Source: Planctomycetota bacterium | GTDB taxonomy: Bacteria; Planctomycetota; PLA2; JAEUHO01 | Assembly: GCA_030066775.1 (NCBI GenBank) | Contig: JASJAY010000065.1 | Span: forward strand, 1 to 48,198 | Direction: 5' to 3' | Length of the DNA stretch: 48,198 nucleotides | Part shown: piece by piece, positions 25,465 to 34,270 of the stretch | Layout of the letters: each line of letters begins with the position of its first letter | How positions within the stretch are numbered: position 1 is the stretch's first letter | Position numbers and translations under genes: made by a program | Notes under the pieces: generated by a model | What the model saw: the letters and a program-made list of their open reading frames with translations, nothing else | Told to the model about the DNA's origin: nothing | Databases searched by the model: none

Positions 25465-26949
25465 TTACTCCTTCACCGAGGCTTCGGTCGCCTCGGCCTT
25501 GGCACCCTCCGAGCGGACGAGCTCGGCATCGGCGCCGGTCGGGCCCTCCTCGGCGGGCTTGCCGCAGATGAAGGACATGACGATGTTGAACACGAAGAAG
25601 GCGAGCCCGACGTCCATCATGGTTCCGCCGAGCGTGCGCGTGACCCAGAAGTCCTTGATGCCGTTCATGCTCTCGACCCACGAGACGTCGTTGGTCAGGA
25701 GCTGGGTGCCTTGCTGGAAGCCGGCGATGGTCAGCGCGCCGAACATGATCGCGAAGCCGATGATCTCGAGCCAGTAGTGCCAGGCCGCGAGCTTCGCGGA
25801 CCAGATCTGGCGGCCGAAGACCTTCGGGACGATGAAGTAGACGCAGGCCATGGCCCAGATGCTGAAGGCACCGAAGACGGCGCTGTGGGCGTGGCCGACG
25901 TTGAACTCACCGAAGTGCGTCAGGCGCTGCATGCCGCGCAGGGCCTCGAACGGGCCCTGGAAGCACGTGATCAGGTACCAGACGCCGCCCAGGATCAGGA
26001 ACTTGAGCGTGTAGTTGCTCCCGCTCGTGAACTTGGCCCACTGGCCCTGCATCGTGCCCCAGACGTTCACGCTGAACGCCCAGACCGGGACGATCAGCAT
26101 CATCGACGCGGCGATGGCGATCGTCTGGGCCCAGTCGGCGATCGGGCTGTAGATGTAGTGGTGCACGCCGTTGAGCGGATAGAAGAGCGCAAGCGCCCAG
26201 AACCCGAGCAGCGACAGCTTGTGGCTGTAGATCGGTGCGCGGGTCACCACCGGCAGCATGTAGTAGACGGCGCCCAGGCCCATCGGCGTGATCCACAGGC
26301 CGACGACGTTGTGCAGGTAGAAGCCGTGCAGGGCCGCCGAGGTGGAGCCGCCCGGACCGTAGGGCAGGACGTAGTTGCCGAGGACGAAGTTGATCGCCGT
26401 CCACAGCATGCCCGCCGTCCAGTACCACAGCGCGACGTACATCCGGTTGACGCGGCGCGCGACGATCGTCTGCAGGAAGGGCACGATCGCGGTGACGAAG
26501 CCGATCGTCAGCAGGATGTCGATGATCAGGCCGTACTCGCCGGCCTCGACCGCCGACACGTAGCCGCCGAGCAGGGTGACCTCACCGAGCAGCACGCTGC
26601 CGTTGATGAGGATCATGCCGCCCCAGGCCGCGCGGATGTTGGCCAGCGGCCGGCCGCAGAGCTTCGGCACGGCGTACGTCATCATCGCGAAGATGGCCGT
26701 CGAGAAGAGGCCGAAGATGACGCCGTTCACGTGCGCGATGCGCAGGCGGCCGAACTGCAGCCACTCGATGTCCGCCAGGTAGTACGGATCATCGAGCTTG
26801 GCCGATGCCACGAGGCCGAGCACCGGCCCCACGATCGTCCAGAAGAGCGTGAAGCACAGCCACGCCTTGATCAGGTTCTTGTCGACCAGCGGCTGGCCGT
26901 TCGGCGTCGGGGTACTCGACGGCGCCGCTAGGGCTTGTTCGACGGTCAT
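25465..26949 (-). CDS. ccoN: cbb3-type cytochrome c oxidase catalytic subunit CcoN
   Basis: 494 residues from the ATG at 26949 (AGGGAG upstream), a normal CcoN length. Twelve membrane helices. Visible metal ligands: His in RIAHVNGVIFG (low-spin haem b), YLHNVVGLWIT (CuB His), the pair in GVHHYIYSP (CuB), and VGHAHSAVFG (haem b3/haem b ligands). The segment APIYSHKLSLLGFW carries the Tyr-Ser of the cross-linked tyrosine helix. It reduces O2 to water with high affinity in the inner membrane. It is followed at once by the CcoO/P fusion and preceded, after 93 bp, by the two cupredoxin-like genes. All oxidase-defining residues look intact. No separate CcoQ is seen. Confidence 0.96.
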   Translation of the reverse strand: MTVEQALAAPSSTPTPNGQPLVDKNLIKAWLCFTLFWTIVGPVLGLVASAKLDDPYYLADIEWLQFGRLRIAHVNGVIFGLFSTAIFAMMTYAVPKLCGRPLANIRAAWGGMILINGSVLLGEVTLLGGYVSAVEAGEYGLIIDILLTIGFVTAIVPFLQTIVARRVNRMYVALWYWTAGMLWTAINFVLGNYVLPYGPGGSTSAALHGFYLHNVVGLWITPMGLGAVYYMLPVVTRAPIYSHKLSLLGFWALALFYPLNGVHHYIYSPIADWAQTIAIAASMMLIVPVWAFSVNVWGTMQGQWAKFTSGSNYTLKFLILGGVWYLITCFQGPFEALRGMQRLTHFGEFNVGHAHSAVFGAFSIWAMACVYFIVPKVFGRQIWSAKLAAWHYWLEIIGFAIMFGALTIAGFQQGTQLLTNDVSWVESMNGIKDFWVTRTLGGTMMDVGLAFFVFNIVMSFICGKPAEEGPTGADAELVRSEGAKAEATEASVKE

Positions 26950-27042
26950 GTCGCAATGCTCCCTGGGACGGATCCCTCCGCTCCCGTGTGCCCGGCGCGC
27001 CCTCCACGCCCCGTGCACCCTCCCTGATATCTGGAACTGCTG

Positions 27043-28083
27043 CTACTGGCCCGACTTCGGCGGGGCCTCGAGCGAGAAGTTGGCCTCCACGACCTTCCCG
27101 GCCTCGACCGTCACCTCCTGGGTCTTCTCCACGGGAGGCCCGTAGTCGTAGCCCGAGATGCCGCCCGAACCGAGCTGGGGGACCTCCTTCATGCCCTCGT
27201 GCCAGCAGAGCAGAACGTACTTTCCGGGCGGGACGTTCGTGAGCTCGAACATCCCGTCCGTCTTCGTGACGGCGAAGTACGGGTTCGGCAGAACCAGCAC
27301 ATAGCCGCTCATCCAGGCGTGCACGTCGCACTTCATGATGTACGTGCCCAGCTTCTCCAGGTAGGCCGCGCCGATCTCGGGCCAGAAGGAGAGGGCTCCC
27401 GTCATCTGGTTGAACTGGGTCGTCTTGAAGTCCCGGTAGTAGGCGTGCACGTTGTGCTCGGCCGGATCCGAGTTCTTGATCTGGAGCTGGGTCATCGGGC
27501 GGATGACCTGGACGTGCGGCACGTAGCGGCACTCGATCTGGTCGAGGAGGGCGACGCGCTCGTCCTCACCCTTGGCGAACTCGCCTTCCCAGGCCTTGCC
27601 CTTGGTGATGTCGGCCAGGTAGACGACGCAGTTCGCCACGCCCAGCGTTGCCTCGTCGAAGATCACGCGCTCGGTCGCGAAGGACTCGTGCTTGCACTGC
27701 TCCTGGTCCTTGTTGTATTCGACCGTCCAGATCTCGGGCCGGCTCGTGAAGGTGACCTTGCCCTTGATCGTGCCGCCGTTCGCGACCTCGACGACGGTGT
27801 ACTTGCCGGCCTTCTTGACCGACTTCTTGGGCGTCTTGCGCGTCGTCTTCTTGGGGGTCGTCTTCTTGGGCTGCTTCTTCGCGGCCGTCGGGTCGGCCTG
27901 GCCGATCTCGACGCCCTCGGCCTTCTCACCCCAGTCGACGCTGTCTTCGCTGGGCGCGCCGTAGCGCAGGACGCCTTCGCTGTCCTTCTTGGGCTCCCGA
28001 TCGCCGCCGCAGCCGGCCGTGACTGCAAGGGCGATCACGGCGAGGAATGCCAGCAGGGGACTCCGGTACCTCAGACTCTGCAT
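27043..28083 (-). CDS. Cupredoxin-like lipoprotein 2 with carboxypeptidase-regulatory-like domain
   Basis: 346 residues. I chose the ATG at 28083, with AGGAG 8 nt upstream, over the GTG at 28101 that overlaps the previous stop. Lipobox VTAGC gives a lipidated Cys at 25. A Lys/Thr-rich linker (about 67-94) follows. The core holds SDPAEHNVHAYYRDF and MKCDVHAWMSGYV. These give His210, Cys252, His255 and Met258, the ligand set of a type 1 (blue) copper site. A regulatory-like beta domain (DGMFELTNVPPGKYVLLCWHEGM) ends the protein. It is paralogous to the preceding gene. A likely role is electron transfer on the periplasmic face between the Rieske/b-octahaem complex and the cbb3-type oxidase. Copper binding itself is inferred from the motif. 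Confidence 0.85.
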   Translation of the reverse strand: MQSLRYRSPLLAFLAVIALAVTAGCGGDREPKKDSEGVLRYGAPSEDSVDWGEKAEGVEIGQADPTAAKKQPKKTTPKKTTRKTPKKSVKKAGKYTVVEVANGGTIKGKVTFTSRPEIWTVEYNKDQEQCKHESFATERVIFDEATLGVANCVVYLADITKGKAWEGEFAKGEDERVALLDQIECRYVPHVQVIRPMTQLQIKNSDPAEHNVHAYYRDFKTTQFNQMTGALSFWPEIGAAYLEKLGTYIMKCDVHAWMSGYVLVLPNPYFAVTKTDGMFELTNVPPGKYVLLCWHEGMKEVPQLGSGGISGYDYGPPVEKTQEVTVEAGKVVEANFSLEAPPKSGQ

Positions 28084-28097
28084 CTCGTTCACTCCTG

Positions 28098-29078
28098 TCA
28101 CTTGGGATTGGGCACGGTGAAGTCACGCGTGGCGGTCTTGCCCGCCTCCACCGTGATCGAGACGGACGTCTCGAAGTCGGGCCCGTAGTCGTAGCCCGCA
28201 ATGCCACCATCGCCGCCGAGCAGCGGCTTCTCCTGCATGCCCTCGTGCCAGCACACGAGGGTGTACGTGCCGGGCGGCACGTCCTTGATCTCGAAGCGGC
28301 CGTCCTTGCCGGTGACCGCGTAGTACGGGTGCGCAAACGCGTGCACGTAGCCGCTCATCCACGAGTGGATGTCGCACTTCACGATGTACTTGCCGGCCTT
28401 CTCGATGTACGCATCGGCCGCCTCGGGCACCAGGATGTTGGCCGCCGTCATGAGGTTCAGCTGCGTCGTCTTGAAGTCGCGGAAGTAGGCGTGGACGTTG
28501 TGCTCGGCCGGATCCGAGTTCTTGAGCGCGAGCTGCGTCTCGGTGCGCACGACCAGGATGTGCGGCACGTAGATGCACTTCACCTGGTCGAGGAGCGCCG
28601 TACGCTCATCGGGGCCCTTGGCGAAGTCCCCCGTCCAGGCCTTGCCCTTGGAGATGTCGGCCAGCCAGAGCACGGTGTTGGCCAGCGTGCGCCCGTCGTC
28701 GCCGACGATCATCCGCTCCGTCAGCGAGGAGCCCTCGCCGCACGCGTGCTTGTCCTTGCCACGCTCGACCTGCCACGGCGTCGCCGCCGCCGCCAGGCGC
28801 ACCACGCCCTGGATCGTGCCGCCGTTCTCGACGGCCTCCACCGTGTACCCCTTCGATGCCGTCGGCTTCGGGGTCGGCTTCTTGACCGGCGCCTCGACCT
28901 CGGCCGCCCCTGCATCGCCCGTGACGATGTCGGTCGCCGGCGTGGGGCCGAGCATGCGCTCGGCCTCGTCGGCGGCAGGTGCGGCGGGCGGCTTCGCCAC
29001 GACCGCGATCACCATCGCGGCCACGAAGACCGCGAGCATCGCGAGGGTGCGCTGGTAACGGGCGAGCAGCGCCTTCAC
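28098..29078 (-). CDS. Cupredoxin-like membrane-anchored protein 1
   Basis: 326 residues from a GTG at 29078 that shares its first base with the stop of the octahaem gene (TAGTG), so translation is probably coupled. One N-terminal hydrophobic helix (about 11-28) without a lipobox suggests a membrane anchor. The core matches its downstream paralogue: SDPAEHNVHAYFRDF and VKCDIHSWMSGYV supply His193, Cys235, His238 and Met241 as candidate copper ligands. A beta sandwich (DGRFEIKDVPPGTYTLVCWHEGM) follows. A Pro/Lys linker (about 65-76) joins anchor and core. It is likely a copper electron carrier working with the octahaem cytochrome encoded just upstream. A methylamine-utilisation-type protein is the nearest family name I can offer. 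Confidence 0.85.
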   Translation of the reverse strand: MKALLARYQRTLAMLAVFVAAMVIAVVAKPPAAPAADEAERMLGPTPATDIVTGDAGAAEVEAPVKKPTPKPTASKGYTVEAVENGGTIQGVVRLAAAATPWQVERGKDKHACGEGSSLTERMIVGDDGRTLANTVLWLADISKGKAWTGDFAKGPDERTALLDQVKCIYVPHILVVRTETQLALKNSDPAEHNVHAYFRDFKTTQLNLMTAANILVPEAADAYIEKAGKYIVKCDIHSWMSGYVHAFAHPYYAVTGKDGRFEIKDVPPGTYTLVCWHEGMQEKPLLGGDGGIAGYDYGPDFETSVSITVEAGKTATRDFTVPNPK

Positions 29079-32000
29079 TAGCGTCCCCCGGCCGGCGCGC
29101 CGGGCTGCTTCTTCGGCGGCTCGTAGTGGTACATCACGTAGTCCGTGACCGCGTCCATCTGGACCTCGGACAGCTGCGTCAGGGCCTCGTTCCTCTTGGC
29201 CTTGTCGTCCGAGTTGAACAGCGCCTGCCAGGCCGGATCGTTCCGGAGGTGGAACTGGAAGGCCTGCAGGTCGAGGCCGCAGTCCCGGCCGAACTTGCGC
29301 TTGGCGGGCCAGACGCTCGGCATCTTCGTGCCGTTGATCAGGTGCTCCGGGTCGTAGAGCAGGGCGCGCACCCACTGATGGCGCAGGCGCTCGCGCGTGT
29401 GCTCGAACGACGGCGCGACGCCCCCGTCCTTCGGGTCCGCGCCGGGCGCGCCCTTGGGCAGGTGGCACTTGTTGCAGTTGATCGTCTCGAAGAGCAGCCG
29501 TGCCTCGTCCACCGCGTTGTAGATGGGTCCGATGTCGTGGCCGTCCTTCTTGCACGTGAGCGTGATCGGCGTGCCGTCGGCGTTGTAGCCGCCCTCGAGG
29601 TACTTGCCCTCGAGCAGCTTGCTGCCCGGGTTGTACGCCCCCATGTTCCGGTCCCGACCGGTGATGCGCTTGAAGTAGCGCACGAGCGCGTTCGTCTCGG
29701 CATCGCTCATGCCGAAGTTCGGCATGTGGATCTGCACGATCGGCCGCAGGTACACGGGGTTCTGCAGGAAGCGCCCAAGCCACTCGTCACGCACGCGCCA
29801 GCCCTGGCTGAACAGGTTCGGCGGCAGCACGCCGGGCTCCTTGCCGAGCGTCTCGGAGAGGTAGCCCCAGAGGTAGCCGGTCTTGCCCTCGATGGTGTGG
29901 CAGTTGGCGCAGCCGTAACGCTTGATCACGCGCCGGCCGTCGATGATGTCCTGCTGGTACGAGTCGGGCGTGAAGATCGCGCCCGGCTTGATCGGCTCGT
30001 CGACGAGGCCGAGGATCATGGCCGTGACGGCCGCCCGCGTGCTCTGGATCGACCAGAACCTCTCGTCGGTCGGATCGTCCGGATCCTCGCCGTTCTCGCG
30101 CGCTTCCTCCCACGCCGACAGCGGCACGTTCGGGCGCGGCTGCGGCAGATCGTCGTCCATGCGGAAGTTGAAGCGCGGCATGCGCAGCTTGTCCGTCCAG
30201 CGCAGCTGCTTCGTCGTGTCGTAGATCCGCGGATACATGATCTTGTTGCGGAAGAACTCGTGCCGCTGGCGCGGGACGACGTCGAGCTTGATCTTGGTCG
30301 TGTCCTCTTCGAGCACGACCTCGCCCTCGTCGTTCACGAGGGGCTGCCCGTCGTCGTCGAGCTCCGGCAGGTTGCGCTCGACCTTCACGTACTTCGGCAC
30401 GCGGCCGAAGTCGAGCTGGTGGATGTCCTTCACGCCGTGCTTCGAGAGCTCGGTGCCGATCGGCATCTCGTTCTCGTAGCCCGCGACGTTGTGGCAGCCG
30501 AAGCAGCCGTTGCGCGACAGGAGCCGCTCGCCCACCATCGCCAGCACGGTGGCCAGGCGGTTGGCGTTCGAGAGGTCGCCGACCTCGCCGGCCGCGACGT
30601 CCGGGTCCTTCAGACGCCCGGCGGCGTCCTTGCTGAAGAACTCCTCGTACATGTCGCGCAGCAGCTTCTCGTACTGCTTCTTGAAGACCGGCACCTCCAT
30701 CGCGTCGAACGCCTCGTCCTTGAAGGAGAGGAGGTAGTCGATGATGTCGGCACGGCGCTGCACGCCCGAGCGCAGGACCTTCTGGTCCTGGATGTCCGGG
30801 TCGTAGACGCTCAGGTCGTCGATCCGCATGTTGGGCATCTGCGTGGTCGACGTGTAGTGCCGCGGGTTCTTCAGCCAGGCGTTGAGCCACTCGCGGCTCT
30901 TGATCTTGCTGCCGAGCGACGTGAGCCGCGGGCCCTGCATGAGCAGCGGGTCGTAGTTGAACCGCTCGGGGCCGTCGGGCACCCACGAGCCGTCCGGCGA
31001 CTCGACCTCGGGCAGGATGTGGCACGCCGCGCAGCCGAGCGCGTTGACGTCGGCGCGGCCCTTGGCGGGATCGCCCTTGGGCAGCTCCTCGGCGTAGTCC
31101 GGGTTGAACGTGGTCGGATCGCCTGCGTCCTTGCGCGTCCAGAGCTTGCCCGTGGCGGGGTTGCGCTGGTTCTTCAGGTACTCCGACATCGCCAGGATCG
31201 AGAGGTTGGCGATGGCCACGTCTTCCGACTTCGCGAGCGGGCCGACGGTGTTCTGGTAGTTCGTGTCCGGATCATCGGACGGGTCGGTCATGTGCGAGTC
31301 GACGACCATGACCGGCGGCAACCGCTTGCCATCCTTGTCCTTGTCGAACTCCCAGTACGCGTCCTTGCGCATGAACCAGAAGAACGAGGGCATCTTCGTG
31401 TCGACGCGGTACGCGTCGGGGTGCTTGATCCAGAGCAAGAGCCACTTCGGATCCACCTTGTCCATCAGGTAGGTGAGGTCCGGACCGACCTTGGGCGGGT
31501 TCTCGTAGCCCACCTGGTGGCCGAAGTCGGCGATCTTGTGGCAGCCCTGGCAGCCGTAGGCGACGGTCGCGTCGTAGCCCTTCCAGTACTGCTCGGAGCG
31601 CCAGTCGCGCGTGGGCGCGCGCTCGTCGTGGTAGGTGCCGGCGGCCTCCATGTGCTCCTGGAGCCACTCCTGCGTCGCCTGGGCGACCTGCTCCTTGGAG
31701 CCGGTGATGGGCGCCGGGGCCTTGGGCAGCTTGAACGCGCCGAAGGCCTGGCCCGCGGGCAGGATCACGTTGGCGGGCGAGTCGAAGAGCGGGTCCGCGG
31801 GATCGTCCGTGAGCTTGCGCTGCGCGAGGAGGCCGCGATCGGGGTCGTCGGTCACGTAGCCGTGGTCGAGGCTCTCGTCGTAGTGGACGGGCTCGAACAT
31901 GCCCGCCTTGTGGCACTTGATGCACTGCCCCTCGACGTACTCGAGCGGGATCATCGGGTAGTCGATGTACTTGGCCTTGTACCAGCCGTGGGCCTTCACC

Positions 32001-33079
32001 CAGCCGCGGCGCTTCTGCTCGTCCGTGGTCTGGTGCGACACGCGGGCGAAGTCGACCGCCCAGCCCACGCCGTGGTGGCACGTGGTGCAGCCGAAGCTCT
32101 CCATCGGGTGCGGGCTCTTCGCGCCGACCATGACGTCGATCTGCGGGTGCGCCTGCATGTAGGGCGGGATGTCGTGCTCTTCGACGATCTCGGGATCGCC
32201 CATGTCCGGGATGTTGATGCCCGTGTGGCAGGTCATGCAGCGATCGACCTTGCGGTTCGTCGCGAAGTTCCAGTTGTCGTGGATGTCGTCGAGGACGACC
32301 TGCTTGATCTTGATCGTGGGCGAGATGAAGTCGACGAACGGGGCGTTACGCCACTTGTTCTTGCCGAAACGCTGGTTGATGCCGTCGAACTTCTGCTGCT
32401 GCTTCGTGACCGTCTCGAGCGCGCGGTCGAGCTCCTTCTGGGCGAGCCGCAGCGGCTCCTGGATGCGGGCGATCTCGCCCTTGACCGACTGGTGCTCGAC
32501 GACGAGCGTCTCGTAGACGCGCTTGTCCTTCCACCACTTCTCGGCCAGGGTGTTCAGCCACTCCTGCTTGTCGGCCATCGTCTTCTTGGCCGCGTCGATG
32601 TCGCCCGTGGAGGCCTTGGCGTCCTCGAGGTCGACGAGCGCGTTGCGCGCCATCTCGAACTGGTACTTCGCGACGGCGTGCATGCCCTTCGTCGACTTGA
32701 ACGTGCGGTCGGCCTGCTGGACATCGCGGTCGATGTCGTAGGCGCGCTGACGCAGCTCGGCCAGCTCGGTGTCACGCTTGGCCAGGTCGGCGCGCGCAGC
32801 GTCGCGCGCGGCCTTGAGCGGCTCGACCGTGGTCTTGTCCACGGTCATGGCCTTGGCCTTGGCGGCGGCTTCCTCGACCTCGATCAGCTTGGCGTAGAAG
32901 TCGGCCTGGTAGGTCTTCCACGGCCGGGCGTAGTCCTTCCAGATCATCAGCACCCAGCCGATGACGAGGATGACGCTGGTGGCCGCGAACCACTTGGAGA
33001 GCTGTCCAGGCTTGTACAGCGACTCCTGGTCCCGGTTCTTCTTGGCCGTGGGCGGGGTCTTCTTCGAAGGGGCGAGCAT
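29078..33079 (-). CDS. Membrane-anchored octahaem cytochrome c with coiled coil, bc-complex associated
   Basis: 1333 residues from the ATG at 33079 (GGAG 10 nt upstream). A Lys/Pro-rich cytoplasmic head and one membrane helix (about 31-47) precede a long charged coiled coil (about 60-235). Eight CxxCH sites follow: CMTCH 281, CTTCH 331, CIKCH 386, CQGCH 510, CAACH 683, CFGCH 859, CANCH 1057, CNKCH 1202. A calcium-loop-like DKDKDGKRL is at 579. The later haems lie in mono-haem cytochrome c folds with MP-type axial Met segments (for example TKMPSFF, TQMPNMR). Its place directly after the cytochrome b genes suggests it replaces cytochrome c1/f as electron acceptor of the Rieske protein and passes electrons along a haem wire towards the cupredoxins or oxidase. 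No catalytic motif for nitrite or hydroxylamine chemistry was seen. Confidence 0.9.
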   Translation of the reverse strand: MLAPSKKTPPTAKKNRDQESLYKPGQLSKWFAATSVILVIGWVLMIWKDYARPWKTYQADFYAKLIEVEEAAAKAKAMTVDKTTVEPLKAARDAARADLAKRDTELAELRQRAYDIDRDVQQADRTFKSTKGMHAVAKYQFEMARNALVDLEDAKASTGDIDAAKKTMADKQEWLNTLAEKWWKDKRVYETLVVEHQSVKGEIARIQEPLRLAQKELDRALETVTKQQQKFDGINQRFGKNKWRNAPFVDFISPTIKIKQVVLDDIHDNWNFATNRKVDRCMTCHTGINIPDMGDPEIVEEHDIPPYMQAHPQIDVMVGAKSPHPMESFGCTTCHHGVGWAVDFARVSHQTTDEQKRRGWVKAHGWYKAKYIDYPMIPLEYVEGQCIKCHKAGMFEPVHYDESLDHGYVTDDPDRGLLAQRKLTDDPADPLFDSPANVILPAGQAFGAFKLPKAPAPITGSKEQVAQATQEWLQEHMEAAGTYHDERAPTRDWRSEQYWKGYDATVAYGCQGCHKIADFGHQVGYENPPKVGPDLTYLMDKVDPKWLLLWIKHPDAYRVDTKMPSFFWFMRKDAYWEFDKDKDGKRLPPVMVVDSHMTDPSDDPDTNYQNTVGPLAKSEDVAIANLSILAMSEYLKNQRNPATGKLWTRKDAGDPTTFNPDYAEELPKGDPAKGRADVNALGCAACHILPEVESPDGSWVPDGPERFNYDPLLMQGPRLTSLGSKIKSREWLNAWLKNPRHYTSTTQMPNMRIDDLSVYDPDIQDQKVLRSGVQRRADIIDYLLSFKDEAFDAMEVPVFKKQYEKLLRDMYEEFFSKDAAGRLKDPDVAAGEVGDLSNANRLATVLAMVGERLLSRNGCFGCHNVAGYENEMPIGTELSKHGVKDIHQLDFGRVPKYVKVERNLPELDDDGQPLVNDEGEVVLEEDTTKIKLDVVPRQRHEFFRNKIMYPRIYDTTKQLRWTDKLRMPRFNFRMDDDLPQPRPNVPLSAWEEARENGEDPDDPTDERFWSIQSTRAAVTAMILGLVDEPIKPGAIFTPDSYQQDIIDGRRVIKRYGCANCHTIEGKTGYLWGYLSETLGKEPGVLPPNLFSQGWRVRDEWLGRFLQNPVYLRPIVQIHMPNFGMSDAETNALVRYFKRITGRDRNMGAYNPGSKLLEGKYLEGGYNADGTPITLTCKKDGHDIGPIYNAVDEARLLFETINCNKCHLPKGAPGADPKDGGVAPSFEHTRERLRHQWVRALLYDPEHLINGTKMPSVWPAKRKFGRDCGLDLQAFQFHLRNDPAWQALFNSDDKAKRNEALTQLSEVQMDAVTDYVMYHYEPPKKQPGAPAGGR

Positions 33080-33116
33080 TGCTATGCGCTCCAGTCGATC
33101 GATGCGGGTCGGCGCA

Positions 33117-34244
33117 TCAGATGTTGAGGTTGATCTCCGGGATATCGAGGTTCACCACGTACTTCAGGTTGAAGAGCCAGCGGGCAACCATCTTGAGGGG
33201 CACCGCGGCCATGATGAGGGCCAGGTTGACGACGATGCCGAAGCGGATCGCGCCCAGCTCCCGGAACATCTTCTTGCCCACCGTGCGTGCGATCACGAGC
33301 GGCAGGACGGTCATGTAGATGATGACGAGGGCAATCCCCGGCAGCTCGCGGACCCAGACGCTGTCCGGCTCGTAGCCACCGAGGATGTTCACGTAGAAGA
33401 TCTCGCTGATGTCGATGTTCTCGAGCGGCTCGATCTTGTTGTGGTCCCAGTACTCGTAGACCCCGAAGAAGTTCCATCCGGGGCCGCGCAGGAAGGTGCC
33501 GAGGAAGACCTGCAGCACCCACAGGATCAGGAAGCCGAAGAGGAAGACGAAGATCGCCATCTTCCGCTCGCGCAGCGTGTAGTAGCCGTTGCCCTTCGGG
33601 TTGCGGTCCACGTAGGGGATCGCGATCAAGCCGACCATGATCAGGCCGGGCAGCACGACGCCCGCGAGCCACGGATCGAAGTAGACGAGCAGCTCCTGCA
33701 GGCCGAGGAAGTACCACGGCGCCTTCGAGGGGTTCGGCGTGCGGGCGATGTTGGCCGGTTCCTCGATCGGCGCCGGCACCGCCACCGACCACAGGATCAG
33801 GATCGCCGTACACACGACCATCGCGATCAGCTCGGTGTAGACCAGGTCGGGCCACACCAGCACCTTGCGGCTCTTCTCGGACGCCTCGAGGGGCGGCTTG
33901 CCCTGGGCGATGCGCGCGTCGTTGAGCGACGCCTTGCGCAGCGAGATCCAGTACGTGATGTACAGGAGCGTGAGGATGATGATGATCGGCAGGTTGTCGG
34001 CCTTGGTGATGCTCTCGCGGAACTGGGAGTGGTCCACGCCGGGCCAGTCCATGCAGCTGTAGGCCACGAGCGCCGCCAGGAACACGCCGATGCCGATCGC
34101 GATCGGCGGCCGGGTCCACACGTGTGCGTACCTGAGGCTCAAGATCAGCAACACGATCGAGATGGGGAACAGCCACGTCGGATTCGTGAGCGTGTTGGCC
34201 CAGTAGTCGATGGTCTCGAAGATAGTGCTTCCGATGAGGTGCAC
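33117..34244 (-). CDS. petD: Cytochrome b C-terminal subunit (subunit IV-like), extended
   Basis: 375 residues from GTG at 34244 with GAGGAG upstream. Residues about 1-120 are an extra N-terminal part with about three membrane helices. The subunit IV core begins near WPDLVYTELIAMV (131-143) and continues with PNPSKAPWYFLGLQELL. In bc1 and b6f complexes the quinol-oxidation site carries PEWY; here the corresponding residues are APWY (175-178), so the Glu is absent, as in some other bacterial b subunits. Further helices continue to the C-terminus, making the protein about twice the length of PetD (about 160 residues). It pairs with the b6-like subunit at 34271 to make a split cytochrome b in the quinol-oxidising complex. 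Confidence 0.9.
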   Translation of the reverse strand: MHLIGSTIFETIDYWANTLTNPTWLFPISIVLLILSLRYAHVWTRPPIAIGIGVFLAALVAYSCMDWPGVDHSQFRESITKADNLPIIIILTLLYITYWISLRKASLNDARIAQGKPPLEASEKSRKVLVWPDLVYTELIAMVVCTAILILWSVAVPAPIEEPANIARTPNPSKAPWYFLGLQELLVYFDPWLAGVVLPGLIMVGLIAIPYVDRNPKGNGYYTLRERKMAIFVFLFGFLILWVLQVFLGTFLRGPGWNFFGVYEYWDHNKIEPLENIDISEIFYVNILGGYEPDSVWVRELPGIALVIIYMTVLPLVIARTVGKKMFRELGAIRFGIVVNLALIMAAVPLKMVARWLFNLKYVVNLDIPEINLNI

Positions 34245-34270
34245 GCCGGGTCTCCTCGTTCAGCGGCGGT

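Noticed and set aside
29078..33079. Octahaem protein as hydroxylamine or hydrazine oxidoreductase
   Set aside because: No catalytic haem signature and haem spacing unlike the HAO family; position in a bc-type operon and membrane anchor argue for electron transfer.
28979..33127. Long plus-strand open frame (1382 codons) opposite the octahaem gene
   Set aside because: Antisense shadow of a GC-rich gene; composition is repetitive Arg/Val/Leu/Asp, and the minus strand has eight CxxCH sites and clear domains.
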